From: UBA4363 sp002393965
GTDB taxonomy: Bacteria; Bacteroidota; Bacteroidia; Bacteroidales; Paludibacteraceae
NCBI GenBank assembly: GCA_946542925.1
Contig: CAMNLA010000014.1
Coordinates: 1 to 31,423, forward strand
Direction of reading: 5' to 3'
DNA length: 31,423 nucleotides
This document shows positions 15,964-24,503 of the stretch, one piece after another. Under the pieces are notes generated by a model. That model did no database searches and was not told the DNA's origin. It worked only from the letters and a program-made list of their open reading frames with translations. Made by a program: the position numbers and the translations under genes. The stretch's first letter is position 1. Every line of letters begins with the position of its first letter.

Positions 15964-16974
15964 ATGATTAAAATCGGTATCAACGGATTTGGCCGTATCG
16001 GTCGTTTCGTATTCCGCGCAGCTCAGACTCGCGATGACATTCAGGTTGTAGGTATCAACGACCTCTGCCCAGTGGACTACTTGGCATATATGCTGAAGTA
16101 TGACACGATGCACGGTCATTTTGAAGGCACGATTGAGGCTGACGTAGAGAACAGCCAGCTGATCGTAAACGGCAAGAAGATCCGTGTAACGGCTGAGAAG
16201 AATCCTGCAGACTTGAAGTGGGACGCTGTAGAGGCTGAATATGTTGTTGAATCGACCGGTCTTTTCCTGACCGAAGAGAAAGCTCAGGCACACATTCAGG
16301 CTGGTGCAAAATACGTTGTCATGTCTGCTCCGTCGAAAGACGCAACCCCTATGTTCGTATGTGGTGTAAACGAGAAGACTTATGTGAAGGGAACGAAGTT
16401 CGTATCGAACGCATCCTGCACCACCAACTGTCTGGCACCTATCGCAAAGGTTCTGAATGACAAGTTCGGCATCAAGGACGGTCTGATGACAACCGTACAC
16501 TCTACAACAGCTACACAGAAGACCGTTGACGGTCCATCCATGAAGGACTGGCGTGGTGGTCGTGCCGCATCCGGCAACATCATCCCATCCTCTACTGGTG
16601 CCGCAAAGGCAGTAGGCAAAGTTATCCCATCGTTGAACGGCAAGTTGACGGGTATGTCGATGCGTGTTCCTACTTTGGACGTATCGGTTGTTGACCTGAC
16701 TGTAAACTTGGAGAAGCCAGCCAAGTACGAAGAGATCTGCGCTGCCATGAAGGAAGCATCAGAGGGCGAATTGAAAGGCATCCTCGGCTACACGGAAGAC
16801 GCTGTTGTATCGTCTGATTTCCTGGGTTGCACCCTCACGTCCATCTTCGACGCAAAGGCAGGTATTGCATTGACCGACACCTTTGTAAAGGTTGTTTCCT
16901 GGTATGACAATGAGATCGGTTACTCCAACAAGGTTCTTGATCTGATTGCCCACATGAAGAAGGTAAACGGATAA
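15964..16974 (+). CDS. gapA: Glyceraldehyde-3-phosphate dehydrogenase, type I
   Basis: This enzyme oxidises and phosphorylates glyceraldehyde 3-phosphate with NAD in glycolysis. The 336-residue product is full length. It has the Rossmann start IGINGFGRIGRFVFRAA, INDL after the second strand, KVVMSAPSKD-like sequence near 116-126, and the catalytic C152 in SNASCTTNC. The C-terminal region includes SWYDNEIGYSNKV. Similarity is to the E. coli GapA type. The open frame reaches back to 15667, but that 99-residue extension includes the terminator region and is not coding; the MIKIGING start at 15964 is clear. A strong terminator follows, so it is monocistronic. Confidence 0.98.
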   Translation: MIKIGINGFGRIGRFVFRAAQTRDDIQVVGINDLCPVDYLAYMLKYDTMHGHFEGTIEADVENSQLIVNGKKIRVTAEKNPADLKWDAVEAEYVVESTGLFLTEEKAQAHIQAGAKYVVMSAPSKDATPMFVCGVNEKTYVKGTKFVSNASCTTNCLAPIAKVLNDKFGIKDGLMTTVHSTTATQKTVDGPSMKDWRGGRAASGNIIPSSTGAAKAVGKVIPSLNGKLTGMSMRVPTLDVSVVDLTVNLEKPAKYEEICAAMKEASEGELKGILGYTEDAVVSSDFLGCTLTSIFDAKAGIALTDTFVKVVSWYDNEIGYSNKVLDLIAHMKKVNG

Positions 16975-16995
16975 TCCTAAAAAACACAATAAAAG

Positions 16996-17030
16996 AAAGC
17001 CATGGGAAACAAAATCCCGTGGCTTTTTTT
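16996..17030 (+). terminator. Rho-independent terminator of gapA
   Basis: AAAGCCATGGGA (16996-17007) pairs with TCCCGTGGCTTT (17015-17026), 12 bp with one A-G-type weak pair, followed by a T-run. Confidence 0.88.
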
Positions 17031-17054
17031 ATTCCCAGATTGTATATATATGTC

Positions 17055-17062
17055 TATCTTTG
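17055..17062 (+). promoter_or_regulatory. Probable -7 element of the SIMPL-domain gene
   Basis: TATCTTTG matches the consensus exactly and lies 29 bp upstream of the ATG at 17091. It excludes the in-frame ATG at 17019 as a start. No TTG occurs at normal -33 spacing. Confidence 0.5.
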
Positions 17063-17090
17063 TAGAAGAAACAAAAAACCCAAAAGAACT

Positions 17091-17795
17091 ATGAAGCCAA
17101 CCAACATCCTTCCAGCCCTTATCATGGGAGTATCCGTCGTCCTTCTCGGACTTTTTCTAAAGACGGGCATTGAGAACATCAAGAAACAGGACCGTACGGT
17201 CAACGTGAAAGGTCTTTCGGTCCGAGAGGTCAAGGCGAACCACGTCATCTGGCCTATCGTGCATAATGAAGTTGGTAATGACTTGCAAGAGATGTACGCA
17301 TCCATCGAAAAGAAGAATCAGATTATCCTCTCCTTTCTTCGCAAGCAGGGCATCAGTGATGAGGAGATCTCGATTGGTCAGATGCAGACGCAGGACGGCA
17401 AAAACATCTACTCGAACCAGCAATCGACCTACCGATACCATATCACAGCGAACATCACGGTATCGACGGATAAGGTCGATTTGGTCTGCCAGTTGCTCTC
17501 GCGCTACAGCGAGCTGCTGAAAGAAGGAGTCGCGATTTCCGGTAACGGCGACTACGAGAACCCCATTCAGTTCCAGTACACCAAATTAAACGACATCAAA
17601 CTGCCCATGATAGAAGAAGCCACGAAAAAGGCTCGTGAGGCGGGAGAGAAATTTGCTCAGGACTCCGGCAGTAAATTAGGAAAGATCAAAGAAGCCAACC
17701 AGGGTGTCATCTCCATGGAAGACCGAGACCCTTATTCGAAGCAGTACAAGACGATCCGCGTGGTCACTTCCGTCACCTACTACCTTGAGGATTGA
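17091..17795 (+). CDS. SIMPL (DUF541) domain-containing protein
   Basis: The 234-residue product has a single N-terminal hydrophobic helix (ILPALIMGVSVVLLGLFLK), acting as a signal anchor, followed by a SIMPL/DUF541 domain over most of its length. Family features include the opening TVNVKGLSVREVKANHVIW, the pairing of an acidic helix with LRKQGISDEEISIGQMQTQD, and KAREAGEKFAQDSGSKLGKI near the end. SIMPL proteins are periplasmic or membrane-anchored and oligomeric; some are linked to oxidative stress or outer-membrane integrity, but no biochemical function is general to the family. It stands alone, with a good -7 box directly upstream, and converges on the acyltransferase gene. Confidence 0.9.
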   Translation: MKPTNILPALIMGVSVVLLGLFLKTGIENIKKQDRTVNVKGLSVREVKANHVIWPIVHNEVGNDLQEMYASIEKKNQIILSFLRKQGISDEEISIGQMQTQDGKNIYSNQQSTYRYHITANITVSTDKVDLVCQLLSRYSELLKEGVAISGNGDYENPIQFQYTKLNDIKLPMIEEATKKAREAGEKFAQDSGSKLGKIKEANQGVISMEDRDPYSKQYKTIRVVTSVTYYLED

Positions 17796-17864
17796 TCGCG
17801 CCCCGTTCGAGAGCGGCGGTTGAAAGAAGGAAATCCATCGTTTTCACCTGAACATCCAATCCAT

Positions 17865-18968
17865 CTACTTTAAGCATTGCATCACCCTTGCCTTTCCCCA
17901 TCGGAAAAGACGGATGAATGCCATCGGGAGGATTATGCCAGCGATGAGATAGAGCAGATACGTAACCGCATTGTGAGCAGGAGCCGTCAGTTGCCCCAAC
18001 GGCAGGTTCTGTCCCCATCCATTCAACAAGATGGTACAAGGCTTGAAAGCCATCAGATGCAGAGCCATGATGGAAAAAGAGTCGCGTCCCACTTCTGACA
18101 AAATTCCACCCAACGGGGAGAGCAATCGCGATACGCTGATACGGTGAGACAAATAGGCCACGACATAAAGAGCGGCAAGAGAAGAGAGAGTCAAGGAAAC
18201 GATATTATCATATCGGTTAGCCGCAATGGAGACGGGGCCACCTAAAACAGCACAGGCATAGACAACCGCTGCCGAAATGAGGAAAATCGGTGTACGGTTG
18301 AACTGTCCTGATGTTGTCTTATAGGCCAGCATGCCGACATAGATGAGCCAGCATGCTGTCAGCGTATTATTGAAACGGGGAATGGTCCATCCAAAGAGAT
18401 TTGTCATCACGTTACCAATCAAAGCCAGTGAGAATATCAGTCCGAATCTTACCTGTTCACGGTACTTGTCTGGCATTGTACGGTTCACGACAAAACTGAT
18501 CAGTGAAAGCAAGGCAAGAGCCATGAACAAGACATAGGCAAACCAAAGAGCGGCGAGAATCGGTTCCCTACCGGCAAAGGCAACGGAAGCAGCCAGTCGC
18601 AAGCCCATCCCTTTGACATCCAGATAAGTCATCCATTTTCCACCGTATTCGACAGCCGTATCGTAGAATCCGATATCAATGAATGCGTTATGAAGCAGGA
18701 CTACTGGTATATAAAAACAGAGAATGGGTAGGTACAGTCCTTTAACCTTCCGCATGATAAAGCGCCGAGGAGACGTGCTCACAGAGTCATCGAGAAAAAA
18801 ACCGGAAATCATAAAAAAAACCGGAACGTGCCACAACTCATAGAGCAGACGCGTGGTTGGGATGAGAACAGAACCCGGATATGGAAAACCGATATGTCCA
18901 ATCACCACTGCGATGATTGCCACCCCCTTTGCGATATCCACCCATTCAATCCGAGAAGACTCTACCAT
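17865..18968 (-). CDS. Acyltransferase family 3 membrane protein
   Basis: This 367-residue integral membrane protein belongs to the acyltransferase-3 family, which transfers acetyl or other acyl groups to extracytoplasmic sugars such as O-antigen, peptidoglycan or exopolysaccharide. The N-terminus shows RIEWVDIAKGVAIIAVVIGH, including the conserved histidine of helix 1. HVPVFFMISGFFLDD follows, and about ten hydrophobic helices run to the C-terminus. I start it at 18968 (MVESSRIEW) because a -7 box, TACATTTG, lies on minus at 18993-18986, between this ATG and the next one upstream at 19013. The target sugar is unknown; the neighbouring pectin operon is divergently transcribed and need not be related. 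Confidence 0.9.
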   Translation of the reverse strand: MVESSRIEWVDIAKGVAIIAVVIGHIGFPYPGSVLIPTTRLLYELWHVPVFFMISGFFLDDSVSTSPRRFIMRKVKGLYLPILCFYIPVVLLHNAFIDIGFYDTAVEYGGKWMTYLDVKGMGLRLAASVAFAGREPILAALWFAYVLFMALALLSLISFVVNRTMPDKYREQVRFGLIFSLALIGNVMTNLFGWTIPRFNNTLTACWLIYVGMLAYKTTSGQFNRTPIFLISAAVVYACAVLGGPVSIAANRYDNIVSLTLSSLAALYVVAYLSHRISVSRLLSPLGGILSEVGRDSFSIMALHLMAFKPCTILLNGWGQNLPLGQLTAPAHNAVTYLLYLIAGIILPMAFIRLFRWGKARVMQCLK

Positions 18969-18985
18969 TCCATGACATTTATCCA

Positions 18986-19013
18986 CAAATGTACGAAATA
19001 TAAACCGTTTCAA
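18986..19013 (-). promoter_or_regulatory. Promoter of the acyltransferase gene
   Basis: On minus, TTG (19013-19011), 17 bp, then TACATTTG (18993-18986). The -7 box is perfect; the spacing is slightly short. Confidence 0.5.
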
Positions 19014-19120
19014 CTACTTGCAATCCTCTAATAGCAATCGTTGAGTCTATCTTTCCACGACGAAACATCATCTGAGATTCCTTTTTCGGCATTCCTACGT
19101 CAAAACAGGATAAAGTTTCT

Positions 19121-19128
19121 TATCTTTG
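19121..19128 (+). promoter_or_regulatory. Probable -7 element of the pectin operon
   Basis: TATCTTTG matches the consensus and lies 32 bp before the first possible start (19161) of the operon's first gene. No TTG at normal -33 spacing was found, which could mean activator dependence. Confidence 0.5.
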
Positions 19129-19160
19129 GTAGATTATAAATTTGAAAAACACACTCATTC

Positions 19161-20420
19161 ATGAAAGGAAAAACACAGGGGACATCATTCATTCACACAA
19201 GACATGGGTTTGCATTCCGCGCTCACCCGTCAACCATGAGACTCTTGGTTGCCTTATTATTGTGTATGACGGTATTTCCACTATCAGCCAAGAAAAAGGA
19301 GAGCATCTATGAAAGTTGGGCCATCCGCATCGCACAGAGTGAGATGCGTCATAATCCAGAACTATGGCGAGCCGACTTTGTCAAGAAGCCCAAGTGGGAC
19401 TATACGCAGGGTCTGGTGGCATACGCCATGATGAACCTATATAATGAAACGAAGGACACGTCCTATCTGGGTTATGTCCAGCGCTTTGCCGACTACTTTA
19501 TTGAGCCGGACGGATCGATCAAGACCTATCAGCCGGACTCCTACAATATAGACCGTATCAACGGCGGAAAGTTCCTTTTCCTGTTATATCAAAAGACAAA
19601 GGAGGAGCGTCTGATGAAAGCCATCTGTCTTTTGCGCAAGCAGTTGGACACGCATCCACGCATGAAATGCGGAGTCTTCTGGCACAAGAAGATCTATCCG
19701 GAGCAGGTATGGCTTGACGGACTGTACATGGGAGCCCCTTTTTATGCTCAGTGCATCAAAGAGTGCAAGGAAGACAAGAGACTCTATGACGATGTTGCCA
19801 TGCAATTCACACGGACGGACTCTCTGACCATTGACCTTTCGACGGGCCTGAACTACCATGCGTATGACGATGCGCGCCAGCAGCCATGGGCTGATCCAAA
19901 GACGGGTCATTCGCCCGGATTCTGGGGACGTAGTATGGGATGGTATATGATGGCCATGTGTGACGTACTGGACTACCTCCCAAAGAACCATCCGCAGCGC
20001 GGGCGCATCATCGGTAACCTGAATCGACTTGCCAATGCGTTGTTGCTTTATCAGGATCAGGAAACGAAACTCTGGTACCAGGTACCGAACTATCCAGGTC
20101 GAGAGGGCAACTATTTAGAATCGTCGTGTTCGGCGATGTTCATCTATGCCTTTGCCAAAGGGGCTCGCAAAGGATATCTGCCATACCGTTTCGCCAATAT
20201 TGCCAAAGAGTCGTTTGAAGGATTCGTGCAACACGCGACACTGTCGAACCCAGACGGGACCATGTCAATCACGCGGGCATGCGGTGTTGCCGGACTGGGA
20301 GGCAATCCGTATCGAAGCGGTACATATGAGTACTATATCGGAGAAAAGGTACGCAATGACGATCCGAAGGTAGTCGGACCGTTCATCCTTGCCGCATTAG
20401 AATTAAACCGACTGAGATAA
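19161..20420 (+). CDS. GH105 unsaturated rhamnogalacturonyl hydrolase
   Basis: GH105 enzymes remove the 4,5-unsaturated galacturonic acid that pectate or rhamnogalacturonan lyases leave at the non-reducing end. The 419-residue protein shows the alpha/alpha-barrel signatures of this family: WDYTQGLVAYAMMNLY, INGGKFLFLLYQKT, then QVWLDGLYMGAPFYAQ, whose aspartate is the expected catalytic residue, and GFWGRSMGWYMMAM. A signal peptide begins at the internal Met26 (MRLLVALLLCMTVFPLSA), so the real start may be 19236. The longer start at 19161 is kept because its extension is basic and lies downstream of the promoter. It is the first gene of a five-gene same-strand operon for pectin breakdown. Periplasmic location is likely. 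Confidence 0.88.
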   Translation: MKGKTQGTSFIHTRHGFAFRAHPSTMRLLVALLLCMTVFPLSAKKKESIYESWAIRIAQSEMRHNPELWRADFVKKPKWDYTQGLVAYAMMNLYNETKDTSYLGYVQRFADYFIEPDGSIKTYQPDSYNIDRINGGKFLFLLYQKTKEERLMKAICLLRKQLDTHPRMKCGVFWHKKIYPEQVWLDGLYMGAPFYAQCIKECKEDKRLYDDVAMQFTRTDSLTIDLSTGLNYHAYDDARQQPWADPKTGHSPGFWGRSMGWYMMAMCDVLDYLPKNHPQRGRIIGNLNRLANALLLYQDQETKLWYQVPNYPGREGNYLESSCSAMFIYAFAKGARKGYLPYRFANIAKESFEGFVQHATLSNPDGTMSITRACGVAGLGGNPYRSGTYEYYIGEKVRNDDPKVVGPFILAALELNRLR

Positions 20421-20457
20421 CGAGAAAGAAAATATCACGATTAGCATCCAGAATAAA

Positions 20458-21315
20458 ATGAAAAAACTGTTTTTGTATTCCCTCCTACTCCTTGCCACAT
20501 TCGGACTGACAGCCACGAAGCAAAAGGCGGTCCGCATCTTCATGGCCGGAGACTCGACCATGGCGGACAAGGAGAAACGCGCCTATCCAGAAACGGGATG
20601 GGGTCAGGTCTTTCCATCCTACTTTGACGAAGACGTAGTCATTGAGAACCATAGCCGTAACGGGCGCAGCACGCGTACCTTCATCAGTGAAGGGCGGTGG
20701 GACTTCCTGATGAAGCGAGTTGGCAAGGGCGATTACGTCATTATCCAATTCGGGCATAATGACCAGAGCAAAAGCAAGGCGGACCGATACACCGAGCCGG
20801 AGCAATACAAGGCGAACCTGAAGAAGATGGTCACAGACGTCAGGAACAAGAAAGCGATACCGATACTATGTACGCCGGTAGAGCGTCGCAAGTTTGACAA
20901 GAACGGGAACTTCGTGGACCAGCACGGGAACTATCCGAACCTGGTACGTCAGGTAGCGAAAGAAAACGGAGTCATCCTGATTGACATGCATCACAGTTCC
21001 ATGGACTTCCTGACCGAAGCCGGCGAAGAGAAATCCGCCACCTATTTCCTGCACATCGGTCCTGGAGAAAGCGAGAAATATCCAGAAGGCAAGAAAGACA
21101 ACACTCACTTCAAGCCGGAGGGCGCCATGCAAATGGCAAGACTCTTCATTGAGGAGGTTCAGCAGAAAGACGACAAATCATTGAAAGCGATGCAGAAGCA
21201 CATCCTGCCGGCTATTCAGGTCAAGCAAAAATACTCCACCCCGGTAGAAGGCATTGACCATCTGCAAAACACCATCAACCACCAATTGGACGAAGGGGAA
21301 AAAGTCACCAACTAA
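20458..21315 (+). CDS. Rhamnogalacturonan acetylesterase (CE12, SGNH hydrolase)
   Basis: This enzyme removes acetyl groups from galacturonate residues of rhamnogalacturonan-I so that backbone enzymes can act. The 285-residue protein starts with a signal peptide (MKKLFLYSLLLLATFGLTAT). The SGNH blocks are all present: nucleophile S33 in AGDSTMADK, G69 in HSRNGRSTRTF, N101 in IQFGHNDQ, and D214-x-x-H217 in DNTHFKPEGAM. Its length fits the family. It begins 37 bp after the GH105 gene and ends 15 bp before the GH43 gene, so it is inside the operon. Export to the periplasm or surface is expected. Confidence 0.93.
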   Translation: MKKLFLYSLLLLATFGLTATKQKAVRIFMAGDSTMADKEKRAYPETGWGQVFPSYFDEDVVIENHSRNGRSTRTFISEGRWDFLMKRVGKGDYVIIQFGHNDQSKSKADRYTEPEQYKANLKKMVTDVRNKKAIPILCTPVERRKFDKNGNFVDQHGNYPNLVRQVAKENGVILIDMHHSSMDFLTEAGEEKSATYFLHIGPGESEKYPEGKKDNTHFKPEGAMQMARLFIEEVQQKDDKSLKAMQKHILPAIQVKQKYSTPVEGIDHLQNTINHQLDEGEKVTN

Positions 21316-21330
21316 ACGACCACATAGGTT

Positions 21331-22995
21331 ATGCGACTATCTTGTCCACTTGTGTTGCTTGTCATGTTCCTATCCTGTTCCGCTGTATTCTCTCAGCCGG
21401 ACAATCCGTTTATATCCAAGATATGGAAGTCGGACAATGGTGACGGCACCTACAGGAATCCGATTCTATGGGCGGACTACAGTGACCCGGACGTATGCCG
21501 TGTAGGCAAAGACTATTGGATGACCTCCTCGTCATTCAATTGTATTCCAGGTCTTCCCATCCTACACTCAAGGGACTTGGTCAACTGGGAATTGGTGGGT
21601 CATGCGCTGCCACGTCAGGAGCCCGACACGCTGTTCCGGAAGATACAACACGGAAAGGGAGTCTGGGCTCCCAGCATCCGCTATCATAAAGGTGTGTATT
21701 ATATCTATTGGGGAGATCCGGACTATGGTTTCTGGCGAGTACAGACGACTGACCCGACAGGCACCTGGTCGAAGCCAGAACTCGTCATGGACGATCCGAA
21801 CGTAGGCCTGGAAGACTGCTGTCCATTGTGGGATGAAGACGGAAAAGTCTATTTCTCTCACGGGCTTGCCGGTTCTCGTTCCGGACTGAAGAGTGTCCTG
21901 TGCATGGCAGAGATGACACCGGACGCGAATAGGGTCAAGGGCGATTCCCGCATCATCTATGACGGTCACGAAACCAATCCGACCATTGAAGGGACCAAAC
22001 TCTACAAAAGAAACGGCTATTACTACATCTTCGCACCAGCTGGAGGAGTATCAACCGGCTGGCAGACGGTCTTACGCAGCAAAAACATCTGGGGTCCGTA
22101 TGAAGAAAGAATCGTCCTGGCGCAGGGGAATACCCCCATCAATGGTCCGCATCAGGGAGCGTGGGTTGACACGCCATCCGGAGAAGACTGGTTCATCCAT
22201 TTTCAAGATGTAGGAGCCTGCGGTCGCATTGTCCACCTGCAACCGATGAAATGGATTGACGACTGGCCCGTCATCGGCGAGGACCCTGACGGAGACGGAT
22301 GCGGTCAGCCCGTGATGGTACATACCAAACCAGATTTGAGCAGGCAACCTATCTGCACACCGCCTGACGATGATGAATTCAACGCCAACTCCTTAGGCCT
22401 GCAATGGCAATGGAATGCCAATACACGTCGTACGTGGTGCTACACCGACCAGCAGAAAGGTCATCTAAGGATCTATTCACAGTACACGGAGCATGCGCAT
22501 TCTTTGTGGGATGCCCCTAACCTACTTCAAAAACTGTCCGGCCCGAACTTCACCGCGACAACAAAAGTATTCGTTCAGAAAGACAAGCGGTACACGGGAG
22601 AGCGTTTCTCGTTTGTCATGATGGGAGGAAGTTATTCGTCCCTTACGATTGAGAGTACCGTCAACGGGTTGATACTGAAACAGATTGAGTGTCAGAAAGC
22701 GAATAAGAAAGGCAAGGAAATCGTGCATGAGCAGATCCTGCTGACAGAAAAAGACAGCGCTTCGCTTCTGTTGCGTATCACCATGACAGACGGCAAGAAC
22801 TGCACCTTCCACTACAGCCTTGACGGAAAGACCTTCCAACCGATCGGTCAATCCTTCAAAGCCGAGAAAGGGCGCTGGATAGGCGCCAAGATCGGTTATG
22901 CCGTCCAGCGTCCGAAGAAAAGCAATGACGGAGGCTGGATGGACATTGACTGGATTCGTTTCACCAAACCAGAAGACCAACTACCCAAGCAATGA
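21331..22995 (+). CDS. GH43 family glycoside hydrolase with C-terminal beta-sandwich
   Basis: GH43 enzymes are inverting hydrolases acting mostly as beta-xylosidases, alpha-L-arabinofuranosidases or beta-galactosidases. The 554-residue product has a signal peptide with a cysteine-containing end (VMFLSCSAVFSQ), then a five-bladed propeller. The expected catalytic residues are visible: base D52 in YSDPDVC, pKa modulator D162 in LEDCCPLWDEDG and acid E220 in NPTIEGTKLY. From about residue 345 a second domain (DDDEFNANSLGLQWQWNANT onwards) resembles the concanavalin-like C-terminal domain of GH43 xylosidases. In this operon it probably trims arabinose, galactose or xylose side chains of rhamnogalacturonan-I; the sugar is not decided by sequence alone. 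Its stop overlaps the start of the GH28 gene by 4 bp. Confidence 0.9.
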   Translation: MRLSCPLVLLVMFLSCSAVFSQPDNPFISKIWKSDNGDGTYRNPILWADYSDPDVCRVGKDYWMTSSSFNCIPGLPILHSRDLVNWELVGHALPRQEPDTLFRKIQHGKGVWAPSIRYHKGVYYIYWGDPDYGFWRVQTTDPTGTWSKPELVMDDPNVGLEDCCPLWDEDGKVYFSHGLAGSRSGLKSVLCMAEMTPDANRVKGDSRIIYDGHETNPTIEGTKLYKRNGYYYIFAPAGGVSTGWQTVLRSKNIWGPYEERIVLAQGNTPINGPHQGAWVDTPSGEDWFIHFQDVGACGRIVHLQPMKWIDDWPVIGEDPDGDGCGQPVMVHTKPDLSRQPICTPPDDDEFNANSLGLQWQWNANTRRTWCYTDQQKGHLRIYSQYTEHAHSLWDAPNLLQKLSGPNFTATTKVFVQKDKRYTGERFSFVMMGGSYSSLTIESTVNGLILKQIECQKANKKGKEIVHEQILLTEKDSASLLLRITMTDGKNCTFHYSLDGKTFQPIGQSFKAEKGRWIGAKIGYAVQRPKKSNDGGWMDIDWIRFTKPEDQLPKQ

Positions 22996-24503
22996 AACCA
23001 CTTACGATTCTCGCCTTCATCCTTCCCTGCATCGTAATGGCACGTCCGTATGACGTAGAGCCGTTGCCAGACAGTCTGTATGACGTACCCTTTGCTGTCA
23101 AGAAAATCGCCACACCGCACTTTCCTGCCAACGTACATTCCATCACCGAATTCGGTGCTGTCGGAGACGGTCAGACAGACAACAGTGAAGCCTTTGAGAA
23201 AGCCATCCGGCTCATCGAGAGTCAGCTAGGAGGCGTCCTTGTCGTCCCACGTGGCATCTGGTTGACCGGTCCCATTACATTTTGCAGCAACCTGAACCTA
23301 CACTTGGAACACGGAGCCCTCCTACTGTTCACGCCGGACAAAACGCGTTATCCGATTCAGGAAATTGCCTTTGAAGGATATAACACCCGCAGATGTCAAT
23401 CCCCTATCACGGGAAAGGATCTTCACAACATTGCCATCACGGGAGAAGGCATTATTGACGGAAACGGAGACGTATGGCGAGCGGTAAAGAAGAACAAACT
23501 GTCGCCACCGGAATGGAAGCGTCTGGTCAAAAGTGGCGGAGTCGTAGAGAATGACCAATGGTTTCCGTCGCAAGGGTATCTTGACGGACTGCATCTGATC
23601 AAAGATCAGAACGTACCGGAGGTAAATAATGACACGGTGTGGGAGCATATCCGTGACTTTCTTCGTCCTGTCATGGTCAGTTTCATCCGCTGTACGGACG
23701 TCACCCTTGACGGAGTGACGTTCCAGAACTCGCCAGCCTGGTGTCTTCATCCCCTGATGTGCACAAACCTGCGCGTATCGAATGTCACGGTCCGGAATCC
23801 GTGGTACTCTCAGAACGGAGACGGCCTAGACATTGAGTCATGCAGCAACTCTGTCGTATGGAACAGTTCGTTCGATGTCGGGGACGATGCCATCTGCATC
23901 AAATCCGGAAAAGACGAGGACGGCAGAAAGCGTGGCATTCCGACCAAGGGAGTCATTGTCAAGGGCTGTACGGTCTATCACGGTCACGGAGGGTTTGTCG
24001 TAGGGAGTGAGATGTCGGGAGGTGTTGAAGACATTGATGTCTCCGAGTGTCTGTTTATCGGTACGGACGTCGGATTACGGTTCAAGAGCACGCGAGGACG
24101 TGGCGGAGTTGTAAAGAACATCCACATAGCAGACGTAGCGATGAAAGACATCCAGAGGGAGGCCATCCTGTTTGACCTATGGTATCAGCAAAAAGGGAAC
24201 ATAGCCGACAGCGTAAAAGTTGCCGTAGATGAAACGACCCCGGAATTCCGAGACATCACAATCCGTCATATCCGCTGTCGAGGAGCCAAACAAGGCATTC
24301 TGCTGCGAGGTCTGCCCGAGAAGCCTGTCCAAAATGTACGTATGCAGGACATCCTGATCCGTTCGGAGAGAGGCATTCTGTTGCGCAACACGAAAGGTGT
24401 CCGCATTGAAGACGTTCGCATCCGTCATCAAAAAGGGGCGTTGATAGAGCAACGAAACGCGGAAGACCTATCTATTAGAAACGTTGAATCCTACCAAGAA
24501 TAA
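22992..24503 (+). CDS. GH28 polygalacturonase / rhamnogalacturonan hydrolase
   Basis: GH28 enzymes hydrolyse galacturonic acid linkages in homogalacturonan or rhamnogalacturonan. The 503-residue beta-helix protein has a short signal peptide (MKPLTILAFILPCIVMA). It shows the N-terminal ITEFGAVGDGQTDNSEAF motif and the active-site set: N275-G-D277 and D280 in NGDGLDIES, D298-D299 in VGDDAICIKSG, H332 in GHGG and R363-F-K365 in GLRFKS. The length is typical of bacterial exo-acting members. Its ATG overlaps the GH43 stop, and the next gene starts at the base after its own stop, so translation is tightly coupled. Confidence 0.93.
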   Translation: MKPLTILAFILPCIVMARPYDVEPLPDSLYDVPFAVKKIATPHFPANVHSITEFGAVGDGQTDNSEAFEKAIRLIESQLGGVLVVPRGIWLTGPITFCSNLNLHLEHGALLLFTPDKTRYPIQEIAFEGYNTRRCQSPITGKDLHNIAITGEGIIDGNGDVWRAVKKNKLSPPEWKRLVKSGGVVENDQWFPSQGYLDGLHLIKDQNVPEVNNDTVWEHIRDFLRPVMVSFIRCTDVTLDGVTFQNSPAWCLHPLMCTNLRVSNVTVRNPWYSQNGDGLDIESCSNSVVWNSSFDVGDDAICIKSGKDEDGRKRGIPTKGVIVKGCTVYHGHGGFVVGSEMSGGVEDIDVSECLFIGTDVGLRFKSTRGRGGVVKNIHIADVAMKDIQREAILFDLWYQQKGNIADSVKVAVDETTPEFRDITIRHIRCRGAKQGILLRGLPEKPVQNVRMQDILIRSERGILLRNTKGVRIEDVRIRHQKGALIEQRNAEDLSIRNVESYQE